DNA from: an uncultured Anaerococcus sp.
GTDB lineage: Bacteria > Bacillota > Clostridia > Tissierellales > Peptoniphilaceae
Reading direction: 5' to 3'
Length of the DNA stretch: 64,000 nucleotides
Assembly (NCBI GenBank): GCA_900551095.1
Contig: URUJ01000002.1
Location: forward strand, 62,001 to 126,000
Part shown: piece by piece, positions 36,241 through 44,702 of the stretch
Position numbering within the stretch: the stretch's first letter is position 1
How the letters are laid out: each line of letters opens with the position of its first letter
Made by a program: the position numbers and the translations under genes
Notes under the pieces: generated by a model
Told to the model about the DNA's origin: nothing
Database searches by the model: none
Seen by the model: only the letters and a program-made list of their open reading frames with translations

Positions 36241-37900
36241 CAAGCTCTGATATTACAGGTAGTATCATTGGATCTCTACCTAATTCATTATATATATAAG
36301 ATTTTAAATCTTCTCTAATTTGGTATTTAATTTGACTTAATGCTTTTATATCTTGTTTTTTACACTTATTTATGGATCTTAATACAACATCTTTGGCATT
36401 TTCTATAATATCTTGATTCTCTTTTACATATACAAAACCACGTGATACTATTTCAGGGCCTGCGAGTAGTTCCTGAGTATGTCTATCAAAGGTGATAGAT
36501 ACTACCATTAGTCCATCTTCTGATAAGTGTTTTCTATCTTTTAGGACAATATTACCTACATCACCAATACCAGAACCATCTACTAAAACATTTCCCGCTT
36601 GTACTTTTCCTTTTACTCCAGCGGATTTCTTTGTAAATTCAATTATATCCCCGTTTTCACAAAGGAAGATATTCTCTTTAGGCTGTCCCATATCTTGAGC
36701 AATTTCTGCATGTTTTTGCAGTTGTCTTATCTCACCGTGAGCAGGTATTAGATACTTTGGTGTAACTAACTGGTACATTAGTTTTATCTCTTCTTGGCAA
36801 GCGTGTCCTGAAGCGTGAACCTTTGCTAGGGATGAATAAATAATTTTACAACCAATTTTTGTCAAGTTATTGATTGTAGTATTTATAGCCATTTCGTTAC
36901 CCGGTATAGCAGATGATGATAAGATAACCATATCAGTCTCATTCAAGGTTATTTGCCTATGTTCTTTATTTGCCATTCTAGTAAGGGCACTAAGTGGTTC
37001 CCCTTGAGTTCCAGTTGATAATATTACTAGTTCATCATCAGCGTATTTTTTTATCGCCTTCATGTCAATTAGGGTGTTTTTCTTTATTTTTAGGTATCCT
37101 AATTCGCTAGCTATTTTAACATTATTTAGCATTGACCTACCAGAAAGAGCAACTTTCCTATTGTATTTTTCTGCCGCAGTTATTATCTGTTGAACTCTGT
37201 GAAGGTTTGAAGCAAAAGTTGCAACGATAATTCTTGACTTAGCTTGGCCAAATATCTTTACAAAAGTTTCTCCTACGACCTTCTCACTTAAAGAAAATCC
37301 TTCACGCTCAACATTAGTTGAGTCGGCAAATAGAGCAAGTACCCCTTTTTTACCTAATTCGGCTAATCTTTGAATATCTGTTGGATCGTTATCAATTGGA
37401 GTAAAGTCCATCTTAAAATCACCAGTAAAAATAACTGTTCCTATTGGTGATTTTACCGCTATTGAGCAAGCGTCAGGGATTGAGTGACTTACCCTAATAA
37501 ATTCTGCACTTAAGCTTCCTGCCTTAACAGTATTATTAACATTGACCATCTTTATTTTATTTGGATTTAGTCCATGTTCTTTGAATTTATTTTCTATAAG
37601 CCCTTTTGTAAGTTTAGAACAATATACGTTTGTATCCACATTCTTTAAAAAATATGGGATTGCACCAACGTGGTCTTCGTGACCATGAGTTACAAATATT
37701 CCTCTAAGCTTACTTTTATTTTCCTCTACATAAGTAAAATCAGGAATGACAATGTCCACACCTAACATTTCCTCATCTGGGAAAGTTAGTCCGCAGTCTA
37801 TCATTATCATATCATTGCCATATTCTACTAAAGTACAGTTTTTTCCTACCTCATGTAATCCACCTATTGGGATTATTCTAAGTTTCTTTTCATTTGTCAT
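36224..37900 (-). CDS. rnj: Ribonuclease J
   Basis: Metallo-beta-lactamase / beta-CASP ribonuclease with 5'-3' exonuclease and endonuclease activity in mRNA decay and RNA maturation. Zinc motifs include THGHEDHVGAIPYF, SHSIPDACSIAV and FTGDFKMD; the C-terminal beta-CASP motif is ASGHACQEE. Length 558 matches RNase J1/J2. Only one paralog is in this window, so J1 versus J2 is undecided. The start shares one base with the fur-family stop. Confidence 0.95.
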   Translation of the reverse strand: MTNEKKLRIIPIGGLHEVGKNCTLVEYGNDMIMIDCGLTFPDEEMLGVDIVIPDFTYVEENKSKLRGIFVTHGHEDHVGAIPYFLKNVDTNVYCSKLTKGLIENKFKEHGLNPNKIKMVNVNNTVKAGSLSAEFIRVSHSIPDACSIAVKSPIGTVIFTGDFKMDFTPIDNDPTDIQRLAELGKKGVLALFADSTNVEREGFSLSEKVVGETFVKIFGQAKSRIIVATFASNLHRVQQIITAAEKYNRKVALSGRSMLNNVKIASELGYLKIKKNTLIDMKAIKKYADDELVILSTGTQGEPLSALTRMANKEHRQITLNETDMVILSSSAIPGNEMAINTTINNLTKIGCKIIYSSLAKVHASGHACQEEIKLMYQLVTPKYLIPAHGEIRQLQKHAEIAQDMGQPKENIFLCENGDIIEFTKKSAGVKGKVQAGNVLVDGSGIGDVGNIVLKDRKHLSEDGLMVVSITFDRHTQELLAGPEIVSRGFVYVKENQDIIENAKDVVLRSINKCKKQDIKALSQIKYQIREDLKSYIYNELGRDPMILPVISELDDGKY

Positions 37901-38343
37901 TATTTCTCCTTATTATTCTGACAATCGGAACAGATTCCATAGATCCTTAAAGAATAATAAGACAAATCAAAATCATAATTTTTTTTGAGTGAATTTTTCA
38001 CATCTTCTACATTTAAAAACTCATCTTCTAATATTTTTCCACAAGAAGTACAAATTATATGATCATGATGATCCTTTTCTGGGTCAATCAATTCATAAGT
38101 GTATGCTTGGTCAGTAAACTCTTGTTTATTTACAATTCCTAACTCCTCAAAAATATTTAAAGTTCTATATATTGTAGCTATACCCACTTGTTTATGATCT
38201 TGGTGGACAATAGAAAATAGTTGTTCTGGAGTCAGATGTTTTTCTGAAGAGCTTTTTAAAACATTGAATATCAATTCTCTTTGTTTAGTAAATTTTTGAT
38301 TGTTTTGTTCGAATATTTTCCTTACTTCATCAGTATTCATCAT
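37900..38343 (-). CDS. Fur family metal-responsive transcriptional regulator
   Basis: Winged-helix repressor of the Fur/PerR/Zur family. The DNA-binding helix region is HLTPEQLF...GIATIYRTLNIFEELG (about 36-69). The dimerisation domain has DHHDHIICTSCGK and ICSDCQ, giving the structural Zn site Cys98, Cys101, Cys138 and Cys141. Which metal or peroxide it senses cannot be set from motifs alone. It overlaps the DUF1292 gene by 14 bases, in the common yrrK-DUF1292-fur-rnj order. Confidence 0.92.
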   Translation of the reverse strand: MMNTDEVRKIFEQNNQKFTKQRELIFNVLKSSSEKHLTPEQLFSIVHQDHKQVGIATIYRTLNIFEELGIVNKQEFTDQAYTYELIDPEKDHHDHIICTSCGKILEDEFLNVEDVKNSLKKNYDFDLSYYSLRIYGICSDCQNNKEK

Positions 38344-38572
38344 TCTCTCTTTTCATCTGCTCATAAAAGTCTATTATCTCGTCTAGTTCTTTTTGATCTT
38401 CGATTGTTTTAAATGTTATAACATCGTCACTATTCTTAACTTCAACAATCATAATCATGTCATCTCCTATCTCTTCTAGGGCTGCATAATTTTTATCATC
38501 TATTCCGAAAGTATCTATTAAATTAAATTCAACTTCATTATTATTTTCATCCAGTAAAAAGATACTATCCAT
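38330..38572 (-). CDS. DUF1292 family protein (YrzB-like)
   Basis: An 80-residue acidic protein of unknown function. The pattern FNLIDTFGIDDKNYAAL followed by an acidic strand pair and a C-terminal helix is that of DUF1292, found next to ireB and yrrK in many Firmicutes. It overlaps both neighbours (8 bases with yrrK, 14 with fur), so its conserved place in this operon is the main clue. Confidence 0.85.
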   Translation of the reverse strand: MDSIFLLDENNNEVEFNLIDTFGIDDKNYAALEEIGDDMIMIVEVKNSDDVITFKTIEDQKELDEIIDFYEQMKRENDEY

Positions 38573-38984
38573 TGCTTCTCCTGTCTAAATAACTTTGTAA
38601 TATAAAGCTGGCGGCTATTTTATCAATGTGAGCTTTTCTATTTTCGCGTCTTACATTCATATCAATAAGAACAGCCTCTGATTGAACTGTAGTAAGCCTT
38701 TCATCTTCATAAACAATATCTATATCAATTCTCTTTTTTATTAAATCAACAAAACTCATAACTTTCATTGACTGAGGTCCTATAGTGTTGTTCATGTTTT
38801 TAGGTAGACCTACAACTATTAATGATACTTCTTTATCATTAACAATCTCTACAATTCTATCTATATCAAATTTAGTCTTACGTCTTTTTATTGTTTCGTA
38901 TGGTTGAGCTGTGACAAACAAAGGGTCGCTGACTGCGACTCCTACTGTTTTATCCCCAACATCTAATCCCATGATTCTAGTCAT
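38565..38984 (-). CDS. ruvX: Putative Holliday junction resolvase / pre-16S rRNA nuclease YqgF
   Basis: RNase-H-fold nuclease of the YqgF/RuvX (YrrK) family, linked to pre-16S rRNA 5'-end maturation and proposed as a junction resolvase. The N-terminal GLDVGDKTVGVAVSD holds the first catalytic Asp, VVGLPKNMNNTIGPQS is the conserved loop, and YEDERLTT carries further acidic residues. Length is 139. Start overlaps ireB by 8 bases. Confidence 0.93.
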   Translation of the reverse strand: MTRIMGLDVGDKTVGVAVSDPLFVTAQPYETIKRRKTKFDIDRIVEIVNDKEVSLIVVGLPKNMNNTIGPQSMKVMSFVDLIKKRIDIDIVYEDERLTTVQSEAVLIDMNVRRENRKAHIDKIAASFILQSYLDRRSNG

Positions 38985-39237
38985 TGATGTAATTATTTAA
39001 TAATTCTTCTAAAATTTTATCTCTATCTACTGCTCTGATAAGTTTTCTAGCATTATTATGAGCAGTGATATAAGTCGGATCACCTGATAACAAATAACCT
39101 ACTATTTGGGAAGTTGGTTTATAATTTTTATCTTCTAAAGCTTTGTAAACTGTTGTAAGTATCTCCCTAATATTATTCTTTTCAACGTCTTCTCTTTTGA
39201 AAAGCATAGTTTCATTAAACTTGTTATTATCAGTCAT
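38977..39237 (-). CDS. ireB: IreB family regulatory phosphoprotein
   Basis: UPF0297/DUF965 protein. In Enterococcus faecalis IreB is a substrate of the PASTA kinase IreK and modulates cephalosporin resistance. The stretch TMLFKREDV and GYLLSGDPTYITAHNNAR are near-invariant in the family. Length is 86. AAGGAG at the alaS stop serves as its ribosome site; the gap to alaS is 3 bases. Confidence 0.93.
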   Translation of the reverse strand: MTDNNKFNETMLFKREDVEKNNIREILTTVYKALEDKNYKPTSQIVGYLLSGDPTYITAHNNARKLIRAVDRDKILEELLNNYIND

Positions 39238-39240
39238 CTC

Positions 39241-41859
39241 TTACTCCTTTATAATTTCGTAAGCTCTATTAAGTGCTTTTTCTAAAGCATCAATATCCTT
39301 TCCACCTGCTTGGGCAAAGTTCTTTTTGCCGCCTCCGTTACCTCCAGTTATTTGTGCTATCTCTCTTACAATCTTACCGGCATTATATTTCTCTGTTAAA
39401 TTATCATCAACTGATACAGTAAATATAATTTTATCGCTGACTGTAGCAAAGACAGTAATTAAGTTATCATATTCACTCTTAAATCTATTTTCTAGATCGC
39501 GTAGTTCATCAATACCTGCATTATCAAATTTTGAGATTAATAAGTTTACACCATTTATGTTTTTAATTTGACCTTTAAGTTCACTATAGATGTCTTTATT
39601 TGATTGAGATTTAAGTCTCTTGATTTCGTTAGCTTTTTCATCAATTTCTGATTTAAGCGAATTGATTTTTGAAGAAATATTATTAACTTTGGAATCTAGA
39701 CTCTTAGCAATTTCTCTAATTGTATTTTCCTTTTTTGTTATATCTTCATATACTGCTCTACCAGTGATAGCCTCGATTCTTCTAACGCCTGCTGCAGCAG
39801 AAGTTTCAGATTTTATTTTAAACATTAGTACTTCAGATGTATTGTTTACGTGACAACCACCGCAAAGTTCTATTGAATAATCTCCCATAGAAACAACTCT
39901 AACAACATCTTTATACTTATCTTCAAATAAGGCAACTGCCCCTAGTTCTTCAGATTTTTTGTAATCCATGTATTCTTTTTTAACAGATAGTTGCTGCCTA
40001 ATTATTGCATTAATCTCTTCTTCAATTTGTTTTAACTCATCGTCGCTTATCGCTTTATTATAAGTAAAATCAAATCTTAACCTATTTTCATCTACCAATG
40101 ATCCTGCTTGTTTGATATCTTGTTTCAATACATTTTTAAGAGCTTTGTCAAGTAAGTGGGTTGCTGAGTGATTTCTTTGAATATCTAATCTCCTATCAAT
40201 ATCTATTACAAATTCAGCTTCAGCATCTTTTTTGAATTCACCTTCTGTAAGCTCAACATAATGGAAAATAATATCATTTTTCTTTTGAACATCAACAACT
40301 TTTGCAGATGCTTTAGATGTTTTAATATAACCAGTATCGGCAACTTCACCGCCACCTTCTGGATAAAATGAAGTCTTATTGCTTATTATTATACCTTTGC
40401 TAGGTGCTTTTATCGAAGATTTCTCTTCTCCATCTACAAATATAGCAAGAATTTTTCCATTTACATCAAAATTATCATATCCAACAAATTCTGTAGTTTC
40501 TATACCATCAGTTATTAGATTGTCGTGTTTATGCTTATTATCAGTTTTTCTAGCATTTCTTGCTAGATTTCTTTGATTTTCCATTTCTTCTTCAAACTTA
40601 TTTTCATCTACATCTAGATTCTTTTCCTCTAAGATTTCTTTAGTCAAATCTAGAGGAAATCCATAAGTATCATAAAGTTTAAAGGCTTCACTACCATCAA
40701 GTATTTTAACATTATTATTTTCCATTTCAGAAATTAAGTCATCTAATTTGGATAATCCTTGATCAATAGTTTTTTGGAATCTTTCTTCTTCATCAGATAT
40801 AACTTCGTGAATATTTTCTTTATTTTCTATTAATTCATCATATTCAGCTTTGTAAGTTTCTATAACCTTATCCACAATTTTATTTAAGAAAGGACCTTCA
40901 ATGCCAAGTAGTTTTCCGTGTCTATAGGCTCTTCTAATAAGTCTTCTTAGGACATAGCCACGTTTTTCATTAGAAGGTATAACTCCATCAGAAACTAGGA
41001 AAGTCATGGCCTTAGCATGGTCAGCTATTACTCTAATTGAAACATCGTCAGATTTATTTGTTTTATAAGTTTTCCCAGATAATTTTTCGATTTCTGATAT
41101 TATTTTTTTCATTACATCTATTTCAAAAATGTTATCTTTGCCTTGAAGAACCATTGCAATTCTTTCAAGACCCATACCAGTATCTATATTTGGGTGGCTT
41201 AAATCAGTATAATTTCCTTGATTATCTTTATTAAATTGGGTAAAGACTAGATTCCATACTTCCATAAATCTGTCTGAGTCATCATTTCCTGGCTGATTAT
41301 CATTTTCATCAACAGCTTTTTCGACGCCTCTATCTACAAATATTTCAGAACATGGACCACAAGGACCTACTTCCAATTCCCAGAAGTTATCCTCTTTGCC
41401 TTGTCTTAAAATTCTTTCAGCAGGCATTCCTATTTCATCATGCCATATATTGTAAGCTTCATCATCTTCATGAAAAACAGTTACCCATAAATCATCTTTG
41501 TTTATTTCAAGTTTTTCTGTTAGGAATACATAAGCCCAGCTTATCGCTTCTCTTTTAAAATAATCTCCAAATGAGAAGTTTCCAAGCATTTCGAAAAATG
41601 TACCATGACGCTCTGTTTTACCAACTCTTTCAATATCACCAGTTCTTACACATCTTTGAGATGATGTAGCTCTATCATTCTTCATCTTTAGCTCACCTGT
41701 AAAATATTTTTTTAAAGGTGCCATACCAGCATTAATCAATAAAAGTGTATCGTCGTCAATTGGTGTTAAAGGAAATGATTTTAATACTGTATGGTTTTTA
41801 TCATTTCCAAAAAATTCTAAGTAGCTTTTTCTAAGCTCGTTCATTCCTAAATTCTTCAT
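39241..41859 (-). CDS. alaS: Alanyl-tRNA synthetase
   Basis: Charges tRNA-Ala, which RqcH also uses for tailing. The class II catalytic core starts at residue 1; GPCGPCSEIF marks the active-site loop, and the editing domain has HSATHLLDKAL and CGGCHV metal ligands. A coiled-coil and DHHA1-type C-terminal domain with GGNGGGKKNFAQAGG close the 872-residue protein. AAGGAG precedes the ATG. No T-box motif was seen upstream; the gene lies 9 bases after the rrf2 gene. Confidence 0.97.
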   Translation of the reverse strand: MKNLGMNELRKSYLEFFGNDKNHTVLKSFPLTPIDDDTLLLINAGMAPLKKYFTGELKMKNDRATSSQRCVRTGDIERVGKTERHGTFFEMLGNFSFGDYFKREAISWAYVFLTEKLEINKDDLWVTVFHEDDEAYNIWHDEIGMPAERILRQGKEDNFWELEVGPCGPCSEIFVDRGVEKAVDENDNQPGNDDSDRFMEVWNLVFTQFNKDNQGNYTDLSHPNIDTGMGLERIAMVLQGKDNIFEIDVMKKIISEIEKLSGKTYKTNKSDDVSIRVIADHAKAMTFLVSDGVIPSNEKRGYVLRRLIRRAYRHGKLLGIEGPFLNKIVDKVIETYKAEYDELIENKENIHEVISDEEERFQKTIDQGLSKLDDLISEMENNNVKILDGSEAFKLYDTYGFPLDLTKEILEEKNLDVDENKFEEEMENQRNLARNARKTDNKHKHDNLITDGIETTEFVGYDNFDVNGKILAIFVDGEEKSSIKAPSKGIIISNKTSFYPEGGGEVADTGYIKTSKASAKVVDVQKKNDIIFHYVELTEGEFKKDAEAEFVIDIDRRLDIQRNHSATHLLDKALKNVLKQDIKQAGSLVDENRLRFDFTYNKAISDDELKQIEEEINAIIRQQLSVKKEYMDYKKSEELGAVALFEDKYKDVVRVVSMGDYSIELCGGCHVNNTSEVLMFKIKSETSAAAGVRRIEAITGRAVYEDITKKENTIREIAKSLDSKVNNISSKINSLKSEIDEKANEIKRLKSQSNKDIYSELKGQIKNINGVNLLISKFDNAGIDELRDLENRFKSEYDNLITVFATVSDKIIFTVSVDDNLTEKYNAGKIVREIAQITGGNGGGKKNFAQAGGKDIDALEKALNRAYEIIKE

Positions 41860-41868
41860 TAGTTCTCC

Positions 41869-42270
41869 TTAAATTTCATGTTTAACAATATTTTCCAAAG
41901 TAATGGAGTCTATAGCTTGATTAATAAGAAAATCAAGCTTAGTAAAAAGATCGTAAGCGTCACATTTTTCATCACAATTTACTTTGCCACTTACACATTC
42001 ACTAGTTGTCATATCGCCTTCTAGGCTTCTTAGTATTTGACCTATAGTTATATTATTTAAATCATTATTGATTTTATATCCACCCTTTGGACCTCTGCTT
42101 GATCTTATCAAGCCATCTTTTTTTAACATTCTAACTAATTGTTCTAAATAATTTTCTGATAAATTTAAATTTTCACTTATTTCAGAGACAGGTATAAAAC
42201 CCTTGTCTTGGTTTTCTGCTATATAACAAATCGCCCTTAATCCATACCTACCTCTAGTAGATAATTTCAT
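41869..42270 (-). CDS. Rrf2 family transcriptional regulator with putative Fe-S ligands
   Basis: Winged-helix regulator related to IscR/CymR. The opening KLSTRGRYGLRA and the recognition-helix segment NLSENYLEQLVRMLKKDGL are typical. Cys92, Cys99 and Cys103 nearly match the three cluster ligands of E. coli IscR (92, 98, 104), so it may bind an iron-sulfur cluster, unlike CymR. Length is 133. The window also holds cysteine and sulfur genes (cysK-cysE, desulfurase-thiI) that such a regulator could control; this is inference. Confidence 0.9.
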   Translation of the reverse strand: MKLSTRGRYGLRAICYIAENQDKGFIPVSEISENLNLSENYLEQLVRMLKKDGLIRSSRGPKGGYKINNDLNNITIGQILRSLEGDMTTSECVSGKVNCDEKCDAYDLFTKLDFLINQAIDSITLENIVKHEI

Positions 42271-42278
42271 ATATACCC

Positions 42279-42929
42279 CTATACTGTTATCAAATCTTTC
42301 ATAGCTTCAAAATACTTATCACCTATGCCACTTACATTTTTAATATCTTCGATTTTTTCAAATTTATTCTCTTGTCTATAATCTATAATAGCTTGCGCTC
42401 TTTTTTCGCCGATATTTGGTAGGCTCATTAGTTCTTCTTTGCTAGCAAAGTTAAGATTAATCTTTTTATCTATAGCATCACTATTAGTAGAATCAACCGC
42501 ACCAACCCCTAGGTTAGTATTAGCAGCACTTATGTTTTGATTTTCATCAATATTAGGTATGTATATCTTCATTTGATCTTCTAATCTCATAGCAAGATTT
42601 ATAGAATCCAAATCAGCTTTTTCTGTAAACCCACCTGCTCTTTTAACAAGATCATCTAACCTATCGCCATCCTTTATATCGTACACGCCAGAATTTATTA
42701 TTTCTCCGGAAATATACACTTTTTTATCGTTAATAGATAAATCATCTATATTTTCTTCTTTGCTAGAATCTTCTTCTATCTTTGCTTGTTCTTGGTTTGT
42801 CATGACTATTTCATCATCACTTTTGTTAAAAAAATCTTTAACACCATCATTTGAAAGAATATTTGCAAATAGAAAAGCAAGAAATATCACTCCTGCAAAG
42901 ATGATCTTATCTTTCTTATCCTTAGGCAT
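42279..42929 (-). CDS. comEA: ComEA-like helix-hairpin-helix DNA-binding protein
   Basis: Membrane-anchored DNA-binding protein of the competence type. One N-terminal membrane segment (about 8-26), an acidic linker, an SLBB domain (VYISGEIINSGVYDIKDGD) and a C-terminal HhH pair (INLNFASKEELMSLPNIG, IKNVSGIGDKYFE). Length is 216. ComEC is not in the window, so a working uptake system is not shown. It sits within the obgE run, 24 bases from rsfS. Confidence 0.88.
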   Translation of the reverse strand: MPKDKKDKIIFAGVIFLAFLFANILSNDGVKDFFNKSDDEIVMTNQEQAKIEEDSSKEENIDDLSINDKKVYISGEIINSGVYDIKDGDRLDDLVKRAGGFTEKADLDSINLAMRLEDQMKIYIPNIDENQNISAANTNLGVGAVDSTNSDAIDKKINLNFASKEELMSLPNIGEKRAQAIIDYRQENKFEKIEDIKNVSGIGDKYFEAMKDLITV

Positions 42930-42953
42930 ACAAACTCCTATAGATATGAGAGA

Positions 42954-43262
42954 TTAATTCTCCCACAAATTATCTAAATCATAAAACTTTCTTTGTTTTT
43001 GTGTAAAGATATGAACAATAATATCTCCAGCATCAATAAGAATCCATTCTCCTTCACGAAGGCCTTCCTTTGATAAAAGTTCGTACCCTTCTTTCGCTAG
43101 ATCATCTTCTATATAATCTGCTAAAGCTCTTGTTTGGTTAATAGAATTACCTGTAGCAACTACAAAATAATCAGCAACAGAAGAGTCCTCAAGTTTTATT
43201 ACATTTACATCTTCAGCTAATTTATTTTCTAATGTATTAACTATTATATCTAATTTTTCCAT
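42954..43262 (-). CDS. rsfS: Ribosomal silencing factor RsfS
   Basis: Binds L14 and keeps ribosomal subunits apart when nutrients fall. The family core is VNVIKLEDSSVADYFVVATG, GEWILIDAGDIIVHIF and the ending YDLDNLW. I start at the ATG at 43262, just after GAGGAGAAAA; the upstream in-frame start would lie further inside yqeK. Length is 102. It overlaps yqeK by 26 bases. nadD-yqeK-rsfS is a well-conserved set. Confidence 0.94.
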   Translation of the reverse strand: MEKLDIIVNTLENKLAEDVNVIKLEDSSVADYFVVATGNSINQTRALADYIEDDLAKEGYELLSKEGLREGEWILIDAGDIIVHIFTQKQRKFYDLDNLWEN

Positions 43263-43821
43263 TTTTCTCCTCAATAAAGTAATTTCTCGCTTCAAAACTT
43301 AAAGGATTTATTATAGCGCATTTATTTATTAAATAAATAATATTGTTGTTTAGTAAGGCTAACATAGTTTCATTTAGACTTTTAATAGAGATTTTACGAA
43401 TACTTTCAATCCCTTCGTAATTTCTACCTGGTTCAATAGCGTCAGCTATAAAAATAATTTTTTCTAAATCACTCATACCTCTTCTTCCTGTGGTATGGAA
43501 TTTTATCGCGCTTAATATATCCTCATCATATATATTATACACTTTTTTTGCTACTTCTGCTCCCAGAAATGAATGTAGAACGGGATCTTTTATAGAATAT
43601 ACTGGATAAGTTAAAATATCAATTCCAAACTTATCTATATATGATTTTTCATTATATTTTGCACAATCATGAATAAGTCCAGCATAGTAGGCCTTTTCAG
43701 TATCTATGCCAAAGTTTTCAGCAAGTTTTTTTGCAGTATCGGCAACCCTCTGACTGTGTTTATACCTTTTTTCTCCTATGTCTTTTTTTAATTTATCCTG
43801 AATTTCAGTTATTCTATACAT
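43237..43821 (-). CDS. yqeK: HD domain phosphohydrolase YqeK (bis(5'-nucleosyl)-tetraphosphatase)
   Basis: Family members cleave Ap4A symmetrically. The metal-binding HD pattern is clear: YKHSQRVADTAKKLA and LIHDCAKY near 22-55, with HSFLGAEVA and FHTTGRRGMS further on. Length is 194. It overlaps nadD by 8 bases. Confidence 0.93.
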   Translation of the reverse strand: MYRITEIQDKLKKDIGEKRYKHSQRVADTAKKLAENFGIDTEKAYYAGLIHDCAKYNEKSYIDKFGIDILTYPVYSIKDPVLHSFLGAEVAKKVYNIYDEDILSAIKFHTTGRRGMSDLEKIIFIADAIEPGRNYEGIESIRKISIKSLNETMLALLNNNIIYLINKCAIINPLSFEARNYFIEEKNGKIRYNS

Positions 43822-44410
43822 ATAAGTTCCTATTTTTTATTATATAATTTACTTCATCTTTTACTAAGTATTTTATACTTTTATATTCTTTAGATAAAGT
43901 TCTTATTAAAGTCGATGAAATATTGATATTTAAAATATCAATTAAATATATATTCGGGTTGTCTTTGCGGATTTTATCAACTTTTTTTATAAGGTTACTG
44001 TTATTATCTATTCCAGATCTAGCAAAGACAATTATATTATAATCCAGTATCTTTTCGTAATTTCTCCAGGTGTCTATTGTAACAAATGAGTCTTCTCCCA
44101 TTATATAAAATATTTCATGATTTGGTAATCTAGACGTGAAATATTCTAAAGTGTCATGAGTATACCTTACAACATTATCAGTAGACTCAAAGGTAGAAAG
44201 TATAATTTTGGGATTATCCTTAATGGCCTCAGCTACCATTTCCACCCTGATATCTGCTTTTGTTTTATCTTTGTGTTTTTTGTGAGGTGGGTTTGAACTT
44301 GGTAGAATAATTACCCTATCTAAATTCATCTCGTTAATGGCATTTTCTATTACAATTAAGTGGCCAAGATGAATTGGATCAAAAGTCCCACCATATAGAC
44401 CAATTCTCAT
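43814..44410 (-). CDS. nadD: Nicotinate-nucleotide adenylyltransferase
   Basis: Forms deamido-NAD from nicotinate mononucleotide and ATP. GLYGGTFDPIHLGHL at residues 4-18 holds the nucleotidyltransferase HxGH motif, with SSNPPHK and a C-terminal ISSTLIR. Length is 198. Start shares one base with the yhbY stop (TAATG). Confidence 0.96.
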   Translation of the reverse strand: MRIGLYGGTFDPIHLGHLIVIENAINEMNLDRVIILPSSNPPHKKHKDKTKADIRVEMVAEAIKDNPKIILSTFESTDNVVRYTHDTLEYFTSRLPNHEIFYIMGEDSFVTIDTWRNYEKILDYNIIVFARSGIDNNSNLIKKVDKIRKDNPNIYLIDILNINISSTLIRTLSKEYKSIKYLVKDEVNYIIKNRNLYV

Positions 44411-44694
44411 TATAGATTATAATTATTATCGTCGTTTTTTCTATAAATAGTGAAAATCGAACCAATATGTGAAACAAATTCACAATCTAATTTTTGAACT
44501 ATAGTATCAATTATATAATCCGCATCATCAAGATTATTATTTAAAATTTTCACCTTTATAAGTTCTCTAGCTTCTAAAGCTTCATCTATTGCTTCAAGCA
44601 ATTGATCTGTTATCGAAAACTTCCCAATATTAATTATGGGTTTAAAATCGTGAGCTTCTTGTTTTAACATAGCTCTTTGTTTACCTGTTAACAT
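44410..44694 (-). CDS. yhbY: YhbY family RNA-binding protein (CRM domain)
   Basis: Small pre-50S-associated RNA-binding protein (YqeI in B. subtilis). LTGKQRAMLKQEAH and the GxxG-type loop NIGKFSIT, then LIKVKILNN, match the CRM domain. Length is 94. The gap to obgE is 8 bases, with GGAG as ribosome site. Confidence 0.92.
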   Translation of the reverse strand: MLTGKQRAMLKQEAHDFKPIINIGKFSITDQLLEAIDEALEARELIKVKILNNNLDDADYIIDTIVQKLDCEFVSHIGSIFTIYRKNDDNNYNL

Positions 44695-44702
44695 AATTTC
44701 TC

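Noticed and set aside
41859..41880. T-box before alaS
   Set aside because: alaS begins 9 bases after the upstream gene, leaving no room for a leader.
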